From Dethiobacter alkaliphilus (GTDB taxonomy: Bacteria > Bacillota > Dethiobacteria > DTU022 > UBA8154), in the NCBI GenBank assembly GCA_016841605.1, contig JAENYV010000024.1, positions 1 to 41,714 of the forward strand: 41,714 nt of DNA. Reading direction: 5' to 3'. Below the pieces are notes generated by a model that saw nothing but the letters and a program-made list of their open reading frames with translations, ran no database searches and was not told the DNA's origin. The first letter of the stretch is position 1; each line of letters starts with the position of its first letter. A program made the position numbers and the translations under genes. Positions 15,927 to 23,405 of the stretch are shown here, in pieces.

Positions 15927-15974
15927 TTTAGCCCCCTAAAGAATTTGGAGAAAACACGTTTAATATGTTAACAT
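15927..15974 (-). repeat. Right copy of island-bracketing inverted repeat
   Basis: The reverse complement matches 5-52 without gaps: TTTAGCCCCCTAAA (15927-15940), TTTGGAGAAAA (15944-15954) and TATGTTAACAT (15964-15974) are identical to the left copy, with divergent spacers of equal length. It marks the right edge of the LytTR-box island. Confidence 0.75.
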
Positions 15975-15995
15975 TTTATTAGGGGGTACAGTAAG

Positions 15996-16106
15996 GCAAA
16001 ATTGATTTTGGGTAGAGCAAATCTTGAGCAGTTTGAAATTGAAGAGATTATAGCCGACAGTATTACAAGCACCGCTACAGAGATACTTGATGAGGATCTG
16101 TTTTAA
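15996..16106 (+). pseudogene. C-terminal fragment of an unidentified gene
   Basis: An open frame without start codon reads AKLILGRANLEQFEIEEI through ILDEDLF and a stop, 36 residues. It begins about 20 bp outside the right inverted repeat, as expected if an element had inserted into or replaced the 5' part of a gene. I do not recognise it, and it could be chance. Confidence 0.3.
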
Positions 16107-16316
16107 GCTGCTCACCAGGCGCTCGTGTTGCTCTCCGGCAGCGCACTATATTCCTGGTGGATAACTATCCCCAGTTTAATTATAACATATAAAAAATTGT
16201 AAAAGAAGACTATTTGTTCCCTTGTGCTACGGCTATAATACAATAGCCACCTTAATTAGATTTGTGGAACACCTTTTCTTTACTTATTTTAAGGAATTGC
16301 CAAGGGAGGGAAACGT
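16107..16316 (+). promoter_or_regulatory. Leader and promoter region of the first rph-like gene
   Basis: An inverted repeat CACCAGG (16113-16119)/CCTGGTG (16153-16159) is followed by an A/T-rich stretch with a perfect TATAAT at 16234-16239 but no good -35 at the normal distance. GGGAGGG precedes the start codon. No actinobacterial-type rifampicin-associated element was recognised. Confidence 0.45.
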
Positions 16317-18932
16317 ATGAGTTCCTATGTGCTCAGGTTTAAGGATATTGACAGAACAAAACTCATGATTGTCGGGGGTAAAGGCGCGAATCTGGGGGAA
16401 CTTTCCAAGATTGAAGAAATACGCGTACCGGATGGTTTTTGTGTTTCTACTGAAGCCTTTGAAAAAATCATGGGGGAAACGTCGTCGCTTAACGAATACC
16501 TTGATCAGTTAGCTCTTCTAAAGCTGGAAGACCGGAAAAAAATCGGTGAACTTAGCGGTGAGATTCGCAGGGCCATCGAAGAGACAGTCATCCCCGAAGA
16601 TATTGCTGAAGAGATCACCCACTTCCTCTCCATACTTGGAGTAAATAAGCCTTACGCAGTACGATCCAGTGCAACTGCAGAGGATTTGCCGACGGCATCC
16701 TTTGCCGGCCAGCAGGATACGTATCTGAACGTTATAGGGAAGGAAGCAATCCTAAAACATATCAGCAAGTGCTGGGCATCGCTGTTTACCGAGCGAGCAG
16801 TAACTTACCGCATTCAAAACGGCTTTGACCACCGTAAAGTCCTACTTTCTGTGGTTGTTCAGAAGATGGTCTTCCCGCAGGCGGCAGGAATTCTGTTTAC
16901 TGCCGATCCTGTCACGGGCAATCGAAAGGTGTTATCTATTGACGCCGGTTTCGGTCTTGGCGAGGCCTTGGTCTCCGGCCTGGCGAATGCTGATATCTAC
17001 AAAGTGCAAAGCGGCAAGGTGATCGATAAGAAGATATCCGCCAAGAAGCTGACTGTATATGCCTTGAAAGACGGTGGTACGAAAGAACAGGAAATCCCGC
17101 CTGAGCAGCAGAATAGGCAGGCACTGACGGATGAGCAGATTTTGAGCCTCACGCGCCTGGGTAGAAAGGTTGAAGAACATTTTGGTTGTCCCCAGGACAT
17201 CGAATGGTGTTTGGCTGATGATACTTTTTACATTGTCCAAAGCCGGACAATTACAACTTTATACCCCATCCCTGAAGCGAATGATAAAGAAAACCACGTC
17301 TATTTATCTGTCGGCCATCAACAAATGATGACCAACCCCTTGAAACCATTGGGGATGTCATTAATGCAGTTAATATCTTATGGTCGCCGGTTTGAAGCTG
17401 GTGGAAGGTTGTTTATTGATGTGGCACAAATGCTGGCTTCACCAGACGGCAGAAAAATGCTATTAAATAACATGAAACAACTCGAACCGCTTTCCCAAGA
17501 TGCAATTATGACCATCATAGAGCGAAATTTTATAAAATGTTTACCAAATGATGATAAGAAAGAGCAGAGTTCCGGTAATAGCGATAAAGATAAGCCGCCT
17601 ACAGAACCTCAAGCACAAATCGAAAACAATCCGTCAATTGTTTCTGATTTGATTAGAAAAAGTCAAACATCCATAGAAGAGTTGAAACAAAAAATTCAAG
17701 GGAAATTAGGAACAAATTTAATTGATTTTATACTAGAAGATATCCGGGAGTTAAAGAGGATCTTATTTGACCCACAAAGTTCAGCTGTATTTCTGACCGC
17801 CATAAATGCTTCACTTTGGATCAATGAAAAAATGAGAGAGTGGTTGGGTGAAAAGAACGCAGCAGACATACTTTCTCAATCTGTACCAAACAATATTACT
17901 TCGGAAATGGGTCTGGCGTTAATGGATGTGGCAGATGTGATTCGTCCTTACCCGGAAGTAATTAATTATTTGCAACATGTAAAAGATGATAACTTTTTAG
18001 ATGAACTGGTTAAGTTTGATGGTGGACAGAAAATTCAAGACGCTATCTATGTTTATCTTAACAAATACGGAATGCGATGCAGCGGAGAGATCGATATTAC
18101 CAGAACTCGTTGGAGCGAAAAACCAACGACACTTATCCCCATGATTCTCAATAATATCAAAAGCTTTGAGCCTAATGCCGGCCATCGGAAATTTGAGCAA
18201 GGGCGACAGGAAGCTTTGAGAAAAGAACAAGAGTTATTAGATCGATTGAAGCAATTATCGGAGGGTGAACAAAAAGCCCAAGAAACAAAAAGAATGATCG
18301 GCCTAATCCGAAATTTCATTGGCTATCGCGAATATCCCAAATACGGTATGGTTAGTCGCTACTTTGTTTATAAGCAGGCTTTACTGAAAGAAGCTGATCG
18401 GCTTGTACAGACAAATGTTATTCATGAAAAAGAAGATATATATTACCTCACTTTTGAAGAGCTTCGCAAAGTCTTAGTCAAAAATAAGCTGGATTATGAA
18501 ATCATCAACAAGCGAAAAGAAGAGTACAAATTATTTGAAAAACTAGCTCCTCCACGTGTGATCACCTCTGAAGGTGAAATAATTGCAGGCGAGTACAAAC
18601 GAGAAAATACTCCAGCGGGCGCTATGGCAGGTCTGCCCGTTTCTTCAGGAGTTATAGAGGGAAGAGCACGCGTCATATTAACCATGGAAGACGCGAATTT
18701 AGAAGATGGAGATATATTAGTCACTGCCTTTACTGACCCCAGCTGGACACCTTTGTTTGTAGCCTTAAAAGGCCTGGTCACCGAAGTTGGCGGACTGATG
18801 ACCCATGGAGCCGTAATTGCACGTGAATATGGCTTACCGGCAGTTGTCGGCGTGGAAAATGCTACCAGAGTGATTAAAGACGGACAGAGAATTCGGGTAA
18901 ATGGAACGGAAGGGTATGTAGAAATCCTATAA
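16317..18932 (+). CDS. rph: Rifampicin phosphotransferase homologue (PEP-synthase-like)
   Basis: The 871-residue protein has the three-part layout of rifampicin phosphotransferases. An N-terminal PEP-synthase-like ATP-binding domain (about 1-315: VGGKGANLGEL, VRSSATAEDLP, FAGQQDTYLN, PQDIEWC) precedes a large helical antibiotic-binding region (about 320-750). The C-terminal swivelling phospho-His domain has EVGGLMTHGAVIAREYGLP, with catalytic His830. RPH converts rifampicin, ATP and water to 21-phosphorifampicin, AMP and phosphate. The Thr-His-Gly motif is that of RPH; PEP synthase has Thr-Cys-His. Length and motifs match the Listeria/Bacillus-type enzyme as I know it. Substrate specificity is inferred. 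It stands alone just outside the bracketed island, upstream of vanR. Confidence 0.88.
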   Translation: MSSYVLRFKDIDRTKLMIVGGKGANLGELSKIEEIRVPDGFCVSTEAFEKIMGETSSLNEYLDQLALLKLEDRKKIGELSGEIRRAIEETVIPEDIAEEITHFLSILGVNKPYAVRSSATAEDLPTASFAGQQDTYLNVIGKEAILKHISKCWASLFTERAVTYRIQNGFDHRKVLLSVVVQKMVFPQAAGILFTADPVTGNRKVLSIDAGFGLGEALVSGLANADIYKVQSGKVIDKKISAKKLTVYALKDGGTKEQEIPPEQQNRQALTDEQILSLTRLGRKVEEHFGCPQDIEWCLADDTFYIVQSRTITTLYPIPEANDKENHVYLSVGHQQMMTNPLKPLGMSLMQLISYGRRFEAGGRLFIDVAQMLASPDGRKMLLNNMKQLEPLSQDAIMTIIERNFIKCLPNDDKKEQSSGNSDKDKPPTEPQAQIENNPSIVSDLIRKSQTSIEELKQKIQGKLGTNLIDFILEDIRELKRILFDPQSSAVFLTAINASLWINEKMREWLGEKNAADILSQSVPNNITSEMGLALMDVADVIRPYPEVINYLQHVKDDNFLDELVKFDGGQKIQDAIYVYLNKYGMRCSGEIDITRTRWSEKPTTLIPMILNNIKSFEPNAGHRKFEQGRQEALRKEQELLDRLKQLSEGEQKAQETKRMIGLIRNFIGYREYPKYGMVSRYFVYKQALLKEADRLVQTNVIHEKEDIYYLTFEELRKVLVKNKLDYEIINKRKEEYKLFEKLAPPRVITSEGEIIAGEYKRENTPAGAMAGLPVSSGVIEGRARVILTMEDANLEDGDILVTAFTDPSWTPLFVALKGLVTEVGGLMTHGAVIAREYGLPAVVGVENATRVIKDGQRIRVNGTEGYVEIL

Positions 18933-18981
18933 TGAGGAAGATTTTACTTTTATCCGGGAATTATAATAAAAGATGAGAGCT

Positions 18982-19014
18982 GAGAAAGGCGGCCCAAAGT
19001 AGGGCCGCTTTCTC
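18982..19014 (+). terminator. Hairpin after the first rph-like gene
   Basis: GAGAAAGGCGGCCC and GGGCCGCTTTCTC pair around AAAGTA with a single bulged base. There is no clear T run, so termination on this strand is likely but not certain. Confidence 0.65.
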
Positions 19015-19280
19015 ATACTGAAAAAAGTAATTGCTACTGAAATTAGAATCAGATCAAGTGCACGGGGGCGGCTTCCAAGATATTGAAAGGCTTCTTTCAT
19101 GTCTCCCCGATCATTTTCACCAGTCTTCTTAATATCTTGTTTTAGTGCACCTCGGATAAATTCGACAAACCCAAGAATATAAAGAGTATCGTGATATTCA
19201 GAAAATCTTAAGATTTTAATAAGTAAAAAGCTATAAAATGGATTTTTGCTTCGCGGTATAATAATTATGGGGACATATAC
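19015..19280 (-). other. Intergenic stretch with an open minus-strand frame lacking a start
   Basis: One minus-strand frame stays open for about 110 codons and reads LYILGFVEFIRGALKQDI, DMKEAFQYLGSRPRALDL and ILISVAITFF. It resembles part of a small membrane protein but has no start codon upstream and overlaps the VanR-type box and vanR promoter. It may be a relic or chance; I cannot name it. Otherwise the stretch shows only the vanR promoter. Confidence 0.25.
19207..19262 (+). promoter_or_regulatory. VanR-type direct-repeat box and promoter of vanR/vanS
   Basis: CTTAAG (19207-19212) and AATAAG (19218-19223) are spaced 11 bp, as expected for an OmpR-family regulator dimer. A perfect TATAAT lies at 19257-19262 without a good -35, typical of an activator-dependent promoter. 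Similar boxes occur at 21132 and 22267, so autoregulation by VanR is likely. Confidence 0.6.
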
Positions 19281-19294
19281 TCAAAAGAAAGAAG

Positions 19295-20002
19295 ATGACG
19301 CTTTTGGCTGCAAATATTTTAATAGTTGACGATGAACAAGCTATTGCCGATTTGGTTGAAGTTTATCTGAAAAATGAGAACTATAATATCTTTAAATTTT
19401 ATAGCGGCAAGGATGCCCTTAACTGTATTGAAAATGAAAAACTAGACCTCGCCATTTTGGATGTCATGCTCCCCGATGTAGACGGGTTTTCAATTTGTCA
19501 GCAAATACGGGAAAAGCATAATTTTCCGGTTATCATGCTGACAGCCAAAGAAGAAGAAATCGATAAGATTACCGGGCTGACATTAGGTGCGGACGACTAT
19601 ATCACCAAGCCGTTCCGGCCATTGGAACTTATTGCCCGTGTCAAGGCGCAGCTTCGGAGATTTACCAAATATAATTCTTCAGAGCCAAAGCAGGAAGAAC
19701 ACTTGATTGCCTTTTCCGGCTTGGTGTTGGACATGGATACCCATGAATGTATGCTGAATGAAAAAAAGTTATCTCTCACTCCTACAGAATTTTCTATTCT
19801 TTGGGTCCTTTGTTCCAATCGCGGACGGGTGGTCAGCTCGGAAGAATTGTTCCATGAGGTATGGGGAGACAAATATTTTACCAACAGCAATAATACGGTA
19901 ATGGTTCATATCAGGCATTTAAGGGAAAAAATGCATGACAGAGCGGAACATCCTAAATATATTAAAACGGTATGGGGGGTTGGCTATAAGATTGAAAAAT
20001 AA
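19295..20002 (+). CDS. vanR: VanR-like OmpR-family response regulator
   Basis: The 235-residue protein has a receiver domain (DDE at 12-14, phospho-acceptor D56 in LAILDVMLP, LGADDYITKPFRPLELIARVKAQLRR) and a winged-helix DNA-binding domain. The C-terminal stretch (LSLTPTEFSIL, NNTVMVHIRHLREKMHD, YIKTVWGVGYKIEK) is nearly that of VanR from VanA-type vancomycin resistance as I recall it. VanR normally activates vanRS and vanHAX promoters after phosphorylation by VanS. No vanHAX is present here, so this is a VanR relative with other targets. The ribosome site is weak, and an alternative TTG nine bases downstream is possible. It overlaps vanS by 23 bp. Confidence 0.9.
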   Translation: MTLLAANILIVDDEQAIADLVEVYLKNENYNIFKFYSGKDALNCIENEKLDLAILDVMLPDVDGFSICQQIREKHNFPVIMLTAKEEEIDKITGLTLGADDYITKPFRPLELIARVKAQLRRFTKYNSSEPKQEEHLIAFSGLVLDMDTHECMLNEKKLSLTPTEFSILWVLCSNRGRVVSSEELFHEVWGDKYFTNSNNTVMVHIRHLREKMHDRAEHPKYIKTVWGVGYKIEK

Positions 20003-21125
20003 GAGAGATAAAAGAAGGAATGATTATACAAAATTAAAAAGTAAAGTATTTTTTCAAATGCTCCTTATTGATTTTGCCGCGGCTGCAATTGTTATTCTTC
20101 TGCGTTTTGTAATTCAAAAAAATTTCAGTGTTGGAGATAGTATTGTACAATTTTTAAAGAATACGTTACATTTGAGCGAAAACGTTGCCTTATTAATTTA
20201 TCGGCTTATATTTTACAATAATATAGAAGTTATTACACTTATTATGATTCTCATATTCTTGGTTATTTTGCTTAAATTTTCAATTTCCTGGTTTACTAAA
20301 TATTTCGATGAAGTCGGTGCCGGAATGGATAAACTTGCTGAGGAATCCGATGCTGAAATTACATTATCACCGGAATTGGATTTTATGGAAAATAAGCTTA
20401 ATCAGATCAAAAACAACTTGGAAAAACAAAAGAAAGCAGCGCTTGATGCCGAGCAGCGCAAAAATGATTTAGTCGTTTACTTGGCTCATGATATAAAAAC
20501 ACCTCTGACCTCCGTTATAGGATACTTAAGTCTTCTGGATGAAGCTCCTGATATGCCTGCTGAACAGAAGGCAAAATATGTTGGTATTACCTTGGAAAAA
20601 GCTTATCGCTTAGAGCAGCTTATAAATGAGTTTTTTGAAATCACAAGATTTAATCTGCAAACGATTGTTTTGAATAAAGAAAAAATCAATTTACTGTTCA
20701 TGCTCCAGCAGATGGCAGATGAATTCTATCCGATGCTGACTCCGCAGGGAAAACAGGTCTCAGTCAATGTGCCTGACGGCTTAGCATTGTGGGGAGATGC
20801 AGACAAACTTGCCCGTGTGTTCAATAACATTCTGAAAAATGCGCTGGCTTATAGCTATGAAAACAGCATCATTGACATTTCTGCTCAGCAGCAGGAGAAA
20901 AATATTGTCATAACTTTTACTAATAAGGGAAATCCAATCCCGCAGGCAAAGCTTGAAACCATTTTTGAAAAATTTTACCGCTTAGATTCTGCACGTTCCA
21001 CCAACACCGGTGGAGCAGGGCTGGGTTTGGCCATCGCCCAAGAAATTGTCACGGCTCACGATGGAACAATCACTGTGGAAAGCAACACGGAAAATACTAT
21101 ATTTACAGTAAAGCTTCCGTTATAA
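19980..21125 (+). CDS. vanS: VanS-like sensor histidine kinase
   Basis: The TTG start at 19980, inside the end of vanR and right after a run of G, gives an N-terminus (MAIRLKNKR) like that of known VanS. The 381-residue protein has two membrane helices (about 23-45 and 83-100) enclosing a short outer loop and a HAMP-like linker. The His box is YLAHDIKTPLTSVIGYLSLL (His170). ATPase boxes are FNNILKNALAYS, IFEKFYRLDSARS and GGAGLGLAIA. The kinase core is almost that of VanA-type VanS, while the outer loop is less alike, so the ligand may differ. It is predicted to phosphorylate the overlapping VanR. Confidence 0.9.
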   Translation: MAIRLKNKRDKRRNDYTKLKSKVFFQMLLIDFAAAAIVILLRFVIQKNFSVGDSIVQFLKNTLHLSENVALLIYRLIFYNNIEVITLIMILIFLVILLKFSISWFTKYFDEVGAGMDKLAEESDAEITLSPELDFMENKLNQIKNNLEKQKKAALDAEQRKNDLVVYLAHDIKTPLTSVIGYLSLLDEAPDMPAEQKAKYVGITLEKAYRLEQLINEFFEITRFNLQTIVLNKEKINLLFMLQQMADEFYPMLTPQGKQVSVNVPDGLALWGDADKLARVFNNILKNALAYSYENSIIDISAQQQEKNIVITFTNKGNPIPQAKLETIFEKFYRLDSARSTNTGGAGLGLAIAQEIVTAHDGTITVESNTENTIFTVKLPL

Positions 21126-21131
21126 GAAAAT

Positions 21132-21186
21132 CTTAAGAAGTCCATAAGATGAAATTCCAACATAGCCCTTTGTTCTGTGGTTAAAT
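21132..21186 (+). promoter_or_regulatory. VanR-type box and promoter of the carboxypeptidase gene
   Basis: CTTAAG (21132-21137) and CATAAG (21143-21148) are 11 bp apart, and TTAAAT at 21181-21186 is the likely -10. The following AAATTCCAACAT is identical to the sequence after the box at 22267, so the two promoters are related. Confidence 0.6.
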
Positions 21187-21217
21187 GATACCGCACAGAA
21201 TAAGGAGCTGTTTTATT

Positions 21218-22246
21218 ATGGCACGAAAAGTAAAAAAGAAAAAGAAAGTAATACGCAAATTTGTAGCATTTCTGTTGATGGTTTTCATTGCTGCTTTCGC
21301 TTACAGAACTATCATTGCTCTAGGAAACCATTATATATTTGAGAAAGAATATGACGATGAAATCTTGTTTAAGATAGAACCCGATCCCTCTGTTTCTATA
21401 TCTTCCGACCAGCTGAACAGTCCTAATGCGATTCTGATCCGTCTAAAAGATCATACCATCTTGATGCAAAAAAATAGCGAGGAAAAAATCTATCCTGCTT
21501 CTTTGACTAAAATGATGACAGCCATTGTTGCGATAGAAAATTTACCTGATCTGAAGGAAGAAATCAAACTCACCAATTCTACGTTTCAGGGGCTGTACGA
21601 AGCAGATGCATCCTTGGCAGGTTTCCAGCCTGGTGAGCAGGTCAAGGCAATCGACCTGTTATACGGGGTATTGCTGCCAAGCGGCGCGGAGTGTTGTGTT
21701 GCACTTGCCGATCAGATTGCGGGATCAGAACAGAATTTTGTAAAAATAATGAATCAAAAGGCTGCAGATCTCGGTATGGACAATACCCATTTTGAAAATA
21801 CGACCGGACTTCACGATGAAAACCACTACACAACAGTCAAAGATCTGTCCATTCTTCTAAGACGTGCTTTGCAAAATGATACTTTCCGGGAGATTTTTAC
21901 TTCATCCCGTCATTCCACACAAACCGCTAATAAGCACGCTTCGTTTTCCGGCAATTCTTCTTCGCTCAGAATACGTCATTCCGCACAACCTGCTAATAAG
22001 CACCCTGGCGGGATAACCTTTTACAATACCATGTTTGAAGAACTCAACAATCAAAACATTATTGACGGGGAAATTTTAGGGGGAAAGACCGGATATACCG
22101 ATGAAGCCGGTCTATGTCTCGCTAGTCTCGCCAAAGTGGGCAAACAAGAATATATTCTGATTTCAGCTGGTGCAAAAGGAGATCACAATTCGGAACAGTA
22201 TAATATTACCGATGCCTTAGCTGTATACAACAGCATAAGAAAATAA
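21218..22246 (+). CDS. Serine D-Ala-D-Ala carboxypeptidase (VanY-D type)
   Basis: Start ATG 21218 has AAGGAG upstream. The 342-residue protein has a basic N-terminus and one membrane anchor (about 14-30), so the enzyme faces outward. It carries the low-molecular-weight PBP motifs: SxxK as PASLTKMM (Ser95, Lys98), the second motif as PSGAECC (Ala where most relatives have Asn), and KTG as GGKTGYT. It should cut the terminal D-Ala from peptidoglycan pentapeptide. Serine-type VanY enzymes of this kind accompany some vancomycin-resistance clusters. An insertion near residues 231-255 comes from an imperfect 30-bp repeat spaced 66 bp apart (21908-21937 and 21974-22003). It sits behind a VanR-type box. 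Confidence 0.87.
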   Translation: MARKVKKKKKVIRKFVAFLLMVFIAAFAYRTIIALGNHYIFEKEYDDEILFKIEPDPSVSISSDQLNSPNAILIRLKDHTILMQKNSEEKIYPASLTKMMTAIVAIENLPDLKEEIKLTNSTFQGLYEADASLAGFQPGEQVKAIDLLYGVLLPSGAECCVALADQIAGSEQNFVKIMNQKAADLGMDNTHFENTTGLHDENHYTTVKDLSILLRRALQNDTFREIFTSSRHSTQTANKHASFSGNSSSLRIRHSAQPANKHPGGITFYNTMFEELNNQNIIDGEILGGKTGYTDEAGLCLASLAKVGKQEYILISAGAKGDHNSEQYNITDALAVYNSIRK

Positions 22247-22266
22247 TTAGTTCTCCATAACAATTT

Positions 22267-22320
22267 ATTAAGATTTTCATAAGTTAAAATTCCAACATCG
22301 CCTGCCTGATTCGGTAAGAT
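22267..22320 (+). promoter_or_regulatory. VanR-type box and promoter of the ABC importer operon
   Basis: ATTAAG (22267-22272) and CATAAG (22278-22283) are 11 bp apart, followed by the shared AAATTCCAACAT and a -10-like TAAGAT (22315-22320). The next intact genes are the ABC importer genes, so these may belong to the VanR regulon. Confidence 0.55.
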
Positions 22321-22444
22321 GAAATCCGCAGGACACAAAGAAAATTATTCCTTCTATGCCAAGATGTACTTTAACCGGAAGCGCTATGCAAAACAAAGAT
22401 TCCAGAGCTTTTGCCTCTTTGTAAAACCGAATCAAAGCTTCTAA
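22319..22444 (+). CDS. Possible 41-residue leader peptide
   Basis: An ATG overlapping the putative -10 opens a 41-residue frame rich in Lys, Arg, Tyr and Phe (MKSAGHKENYSFYAK at its start). There is no ribosome site, and transcription from the proposed promoter would start downstream of this ATG; an internal ATG (MYFNRKRYAKQRF) is the more realistic start. It fills most of the leader before the permease gene. It may be a relic or chance. Confidence 0.2.
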   Translation: MKSAGHKENYSFYAKMYFNRKRYAKQRFQSFCLFVKPNQSF

Positions 22445-22474
22445 ACTTGGTCCATCACGATTAGGGTGGTAAAG

Positions 22475-23347
22475 ATGAGAACCGGAAAATTAAAAACTAA
22501 TAACAGCTGCCTGGCCTGGCTTTTCCTCGGGCCCAGCCTGCTGGGTTTTGCTTTCTTTTATTTACTTCCTTTTGTTGCCGGCTTTTACTATTCCCTGGTG
22601 GATAGTCCCTCAAGCGGTAATTTCGTCGGTATACATAATTACACCGCCTTGTTAAAGAACCCAAGTTTTTTATTGGCCCTGAGCAACACCGCCAAATTTA
22701 TTGTAATCTGTGTGCCGCTGAATATGGCCCTTTCCCTGGGAGCAGCTTTATTATTGAACCGGAAAATCCGAGGCCGCAACCTGTTTCGCACCATTTTTAT
22801 AACGCCGTTGATAATACCCATAGCCTCGGTGGTCTTGGTCTGGCAGGCTTTTTTTGATTTGAACGGGGTTTTAAATTCCCTGATTCATGCTCTGGGTTAC
22901 CAGCCTGTGGACTGGCTGAAAACCGACTGGTCCAGGGTGGTGATCCTGGTGGTTTATCTCTGGAAGAACATCGGCTACTGTATGATTCTGTTTCTGGCCG
23001 GTTTGCAAAATATCCCCGTCGAATACTATGAAGCGGCCAGGATAGACGGGGCCGGCCGCTTCCAGGAATTTTTCCGCATAACCCTGGTTTATCTGACACC
23101 GACGACATTTTTTGTTTTTGTCATTTCCATTATTAATTCTTTCAAGGTTTTCCGGGAGACCTATCTGATCGCCGGTGAATATCCCCAAAACAGCATTTAT
23201 ATGCTGCAGCACTATATGAACAATATGTTCCTGGCCTTGGATTATCAGAAGCTGACTTCAGCGGCTTTCATTATGGCGGCCTTTATCGTGGCGGTTGTTT
23301 TCCTCCTGTTCAGGGCGGAAAGAAAGATCAGCAAGCTTATTAACTGA
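22475..23347 (+). CDS. ABC sugar-type importer permease (MalF/UgpA family)
   Basis: The 290-residue protein starts at ATG 22475 (AGGGTGG upstream) and has six membrane helices. The ABC importer coupling motif is EYYEAARIDGAGRFQEFFRI (EAA loop, about 195-215), as in carbohydrate uptake transporters of the CUT1 class. It pairs with the second permease 58 bp downstream to form the membrane channel. The substrate cannot be read from sequence. It is the first importer gene after the VanR-type box at 22267. Confidence 0.9.
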   Translation: MRTGKLKTNNSCLAWLFLGPSLLGFAFFYLLPFVAGFYYSLVDSPSSGNFVGIHNYTALLKNPSFLLALSNTAKFIVICVPLNMALSLGAALLLNRKIRGRNLFRTIFITPLIIPIASVVLVWQAFFDLNGVLNSLIHALGYQPVDWLKTDWSRVVILVVYLWKNIGYCMILFLAGLQNIPVEYYEAARIDGAGRFQEFFRITLVYLTPTTFFVFVISIINSFKVFRETYLIAGEYPQNSIYMLQHYMNNMFLALDYQKLTSAAFIMAAFIVAVVFLLFRAERKISKLIN

Positions 23348-23405
23348 AATTGAAAGCGGAATTCGGAAGGCCTAAAGAAAAGAAATAGCAGGGGGAAGAA
23401 GAGCG

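Noticed and set aside
16317-18932. PEP synthase (ppsA)
   Set aside because: The phospho-His motif is Thr-His-Gly and the central domain lacks the PEP/pyruvate barrel signature; length and motifs fit rifampicin phosphotransferase.
19295-22246. Complete vancomycin-resistance operon
   Set aside because: No vanH, D-Ala-D-Lac/Ser ligase or vanX gene exists in the window; only regulator, sensor and carboxypeptidase are present.
22797-23108. Minus-strand 103-codon frame in the permease gene
   Set aside because: It is an antisense shadow of the MalF-type permease, with no start signal or homology.
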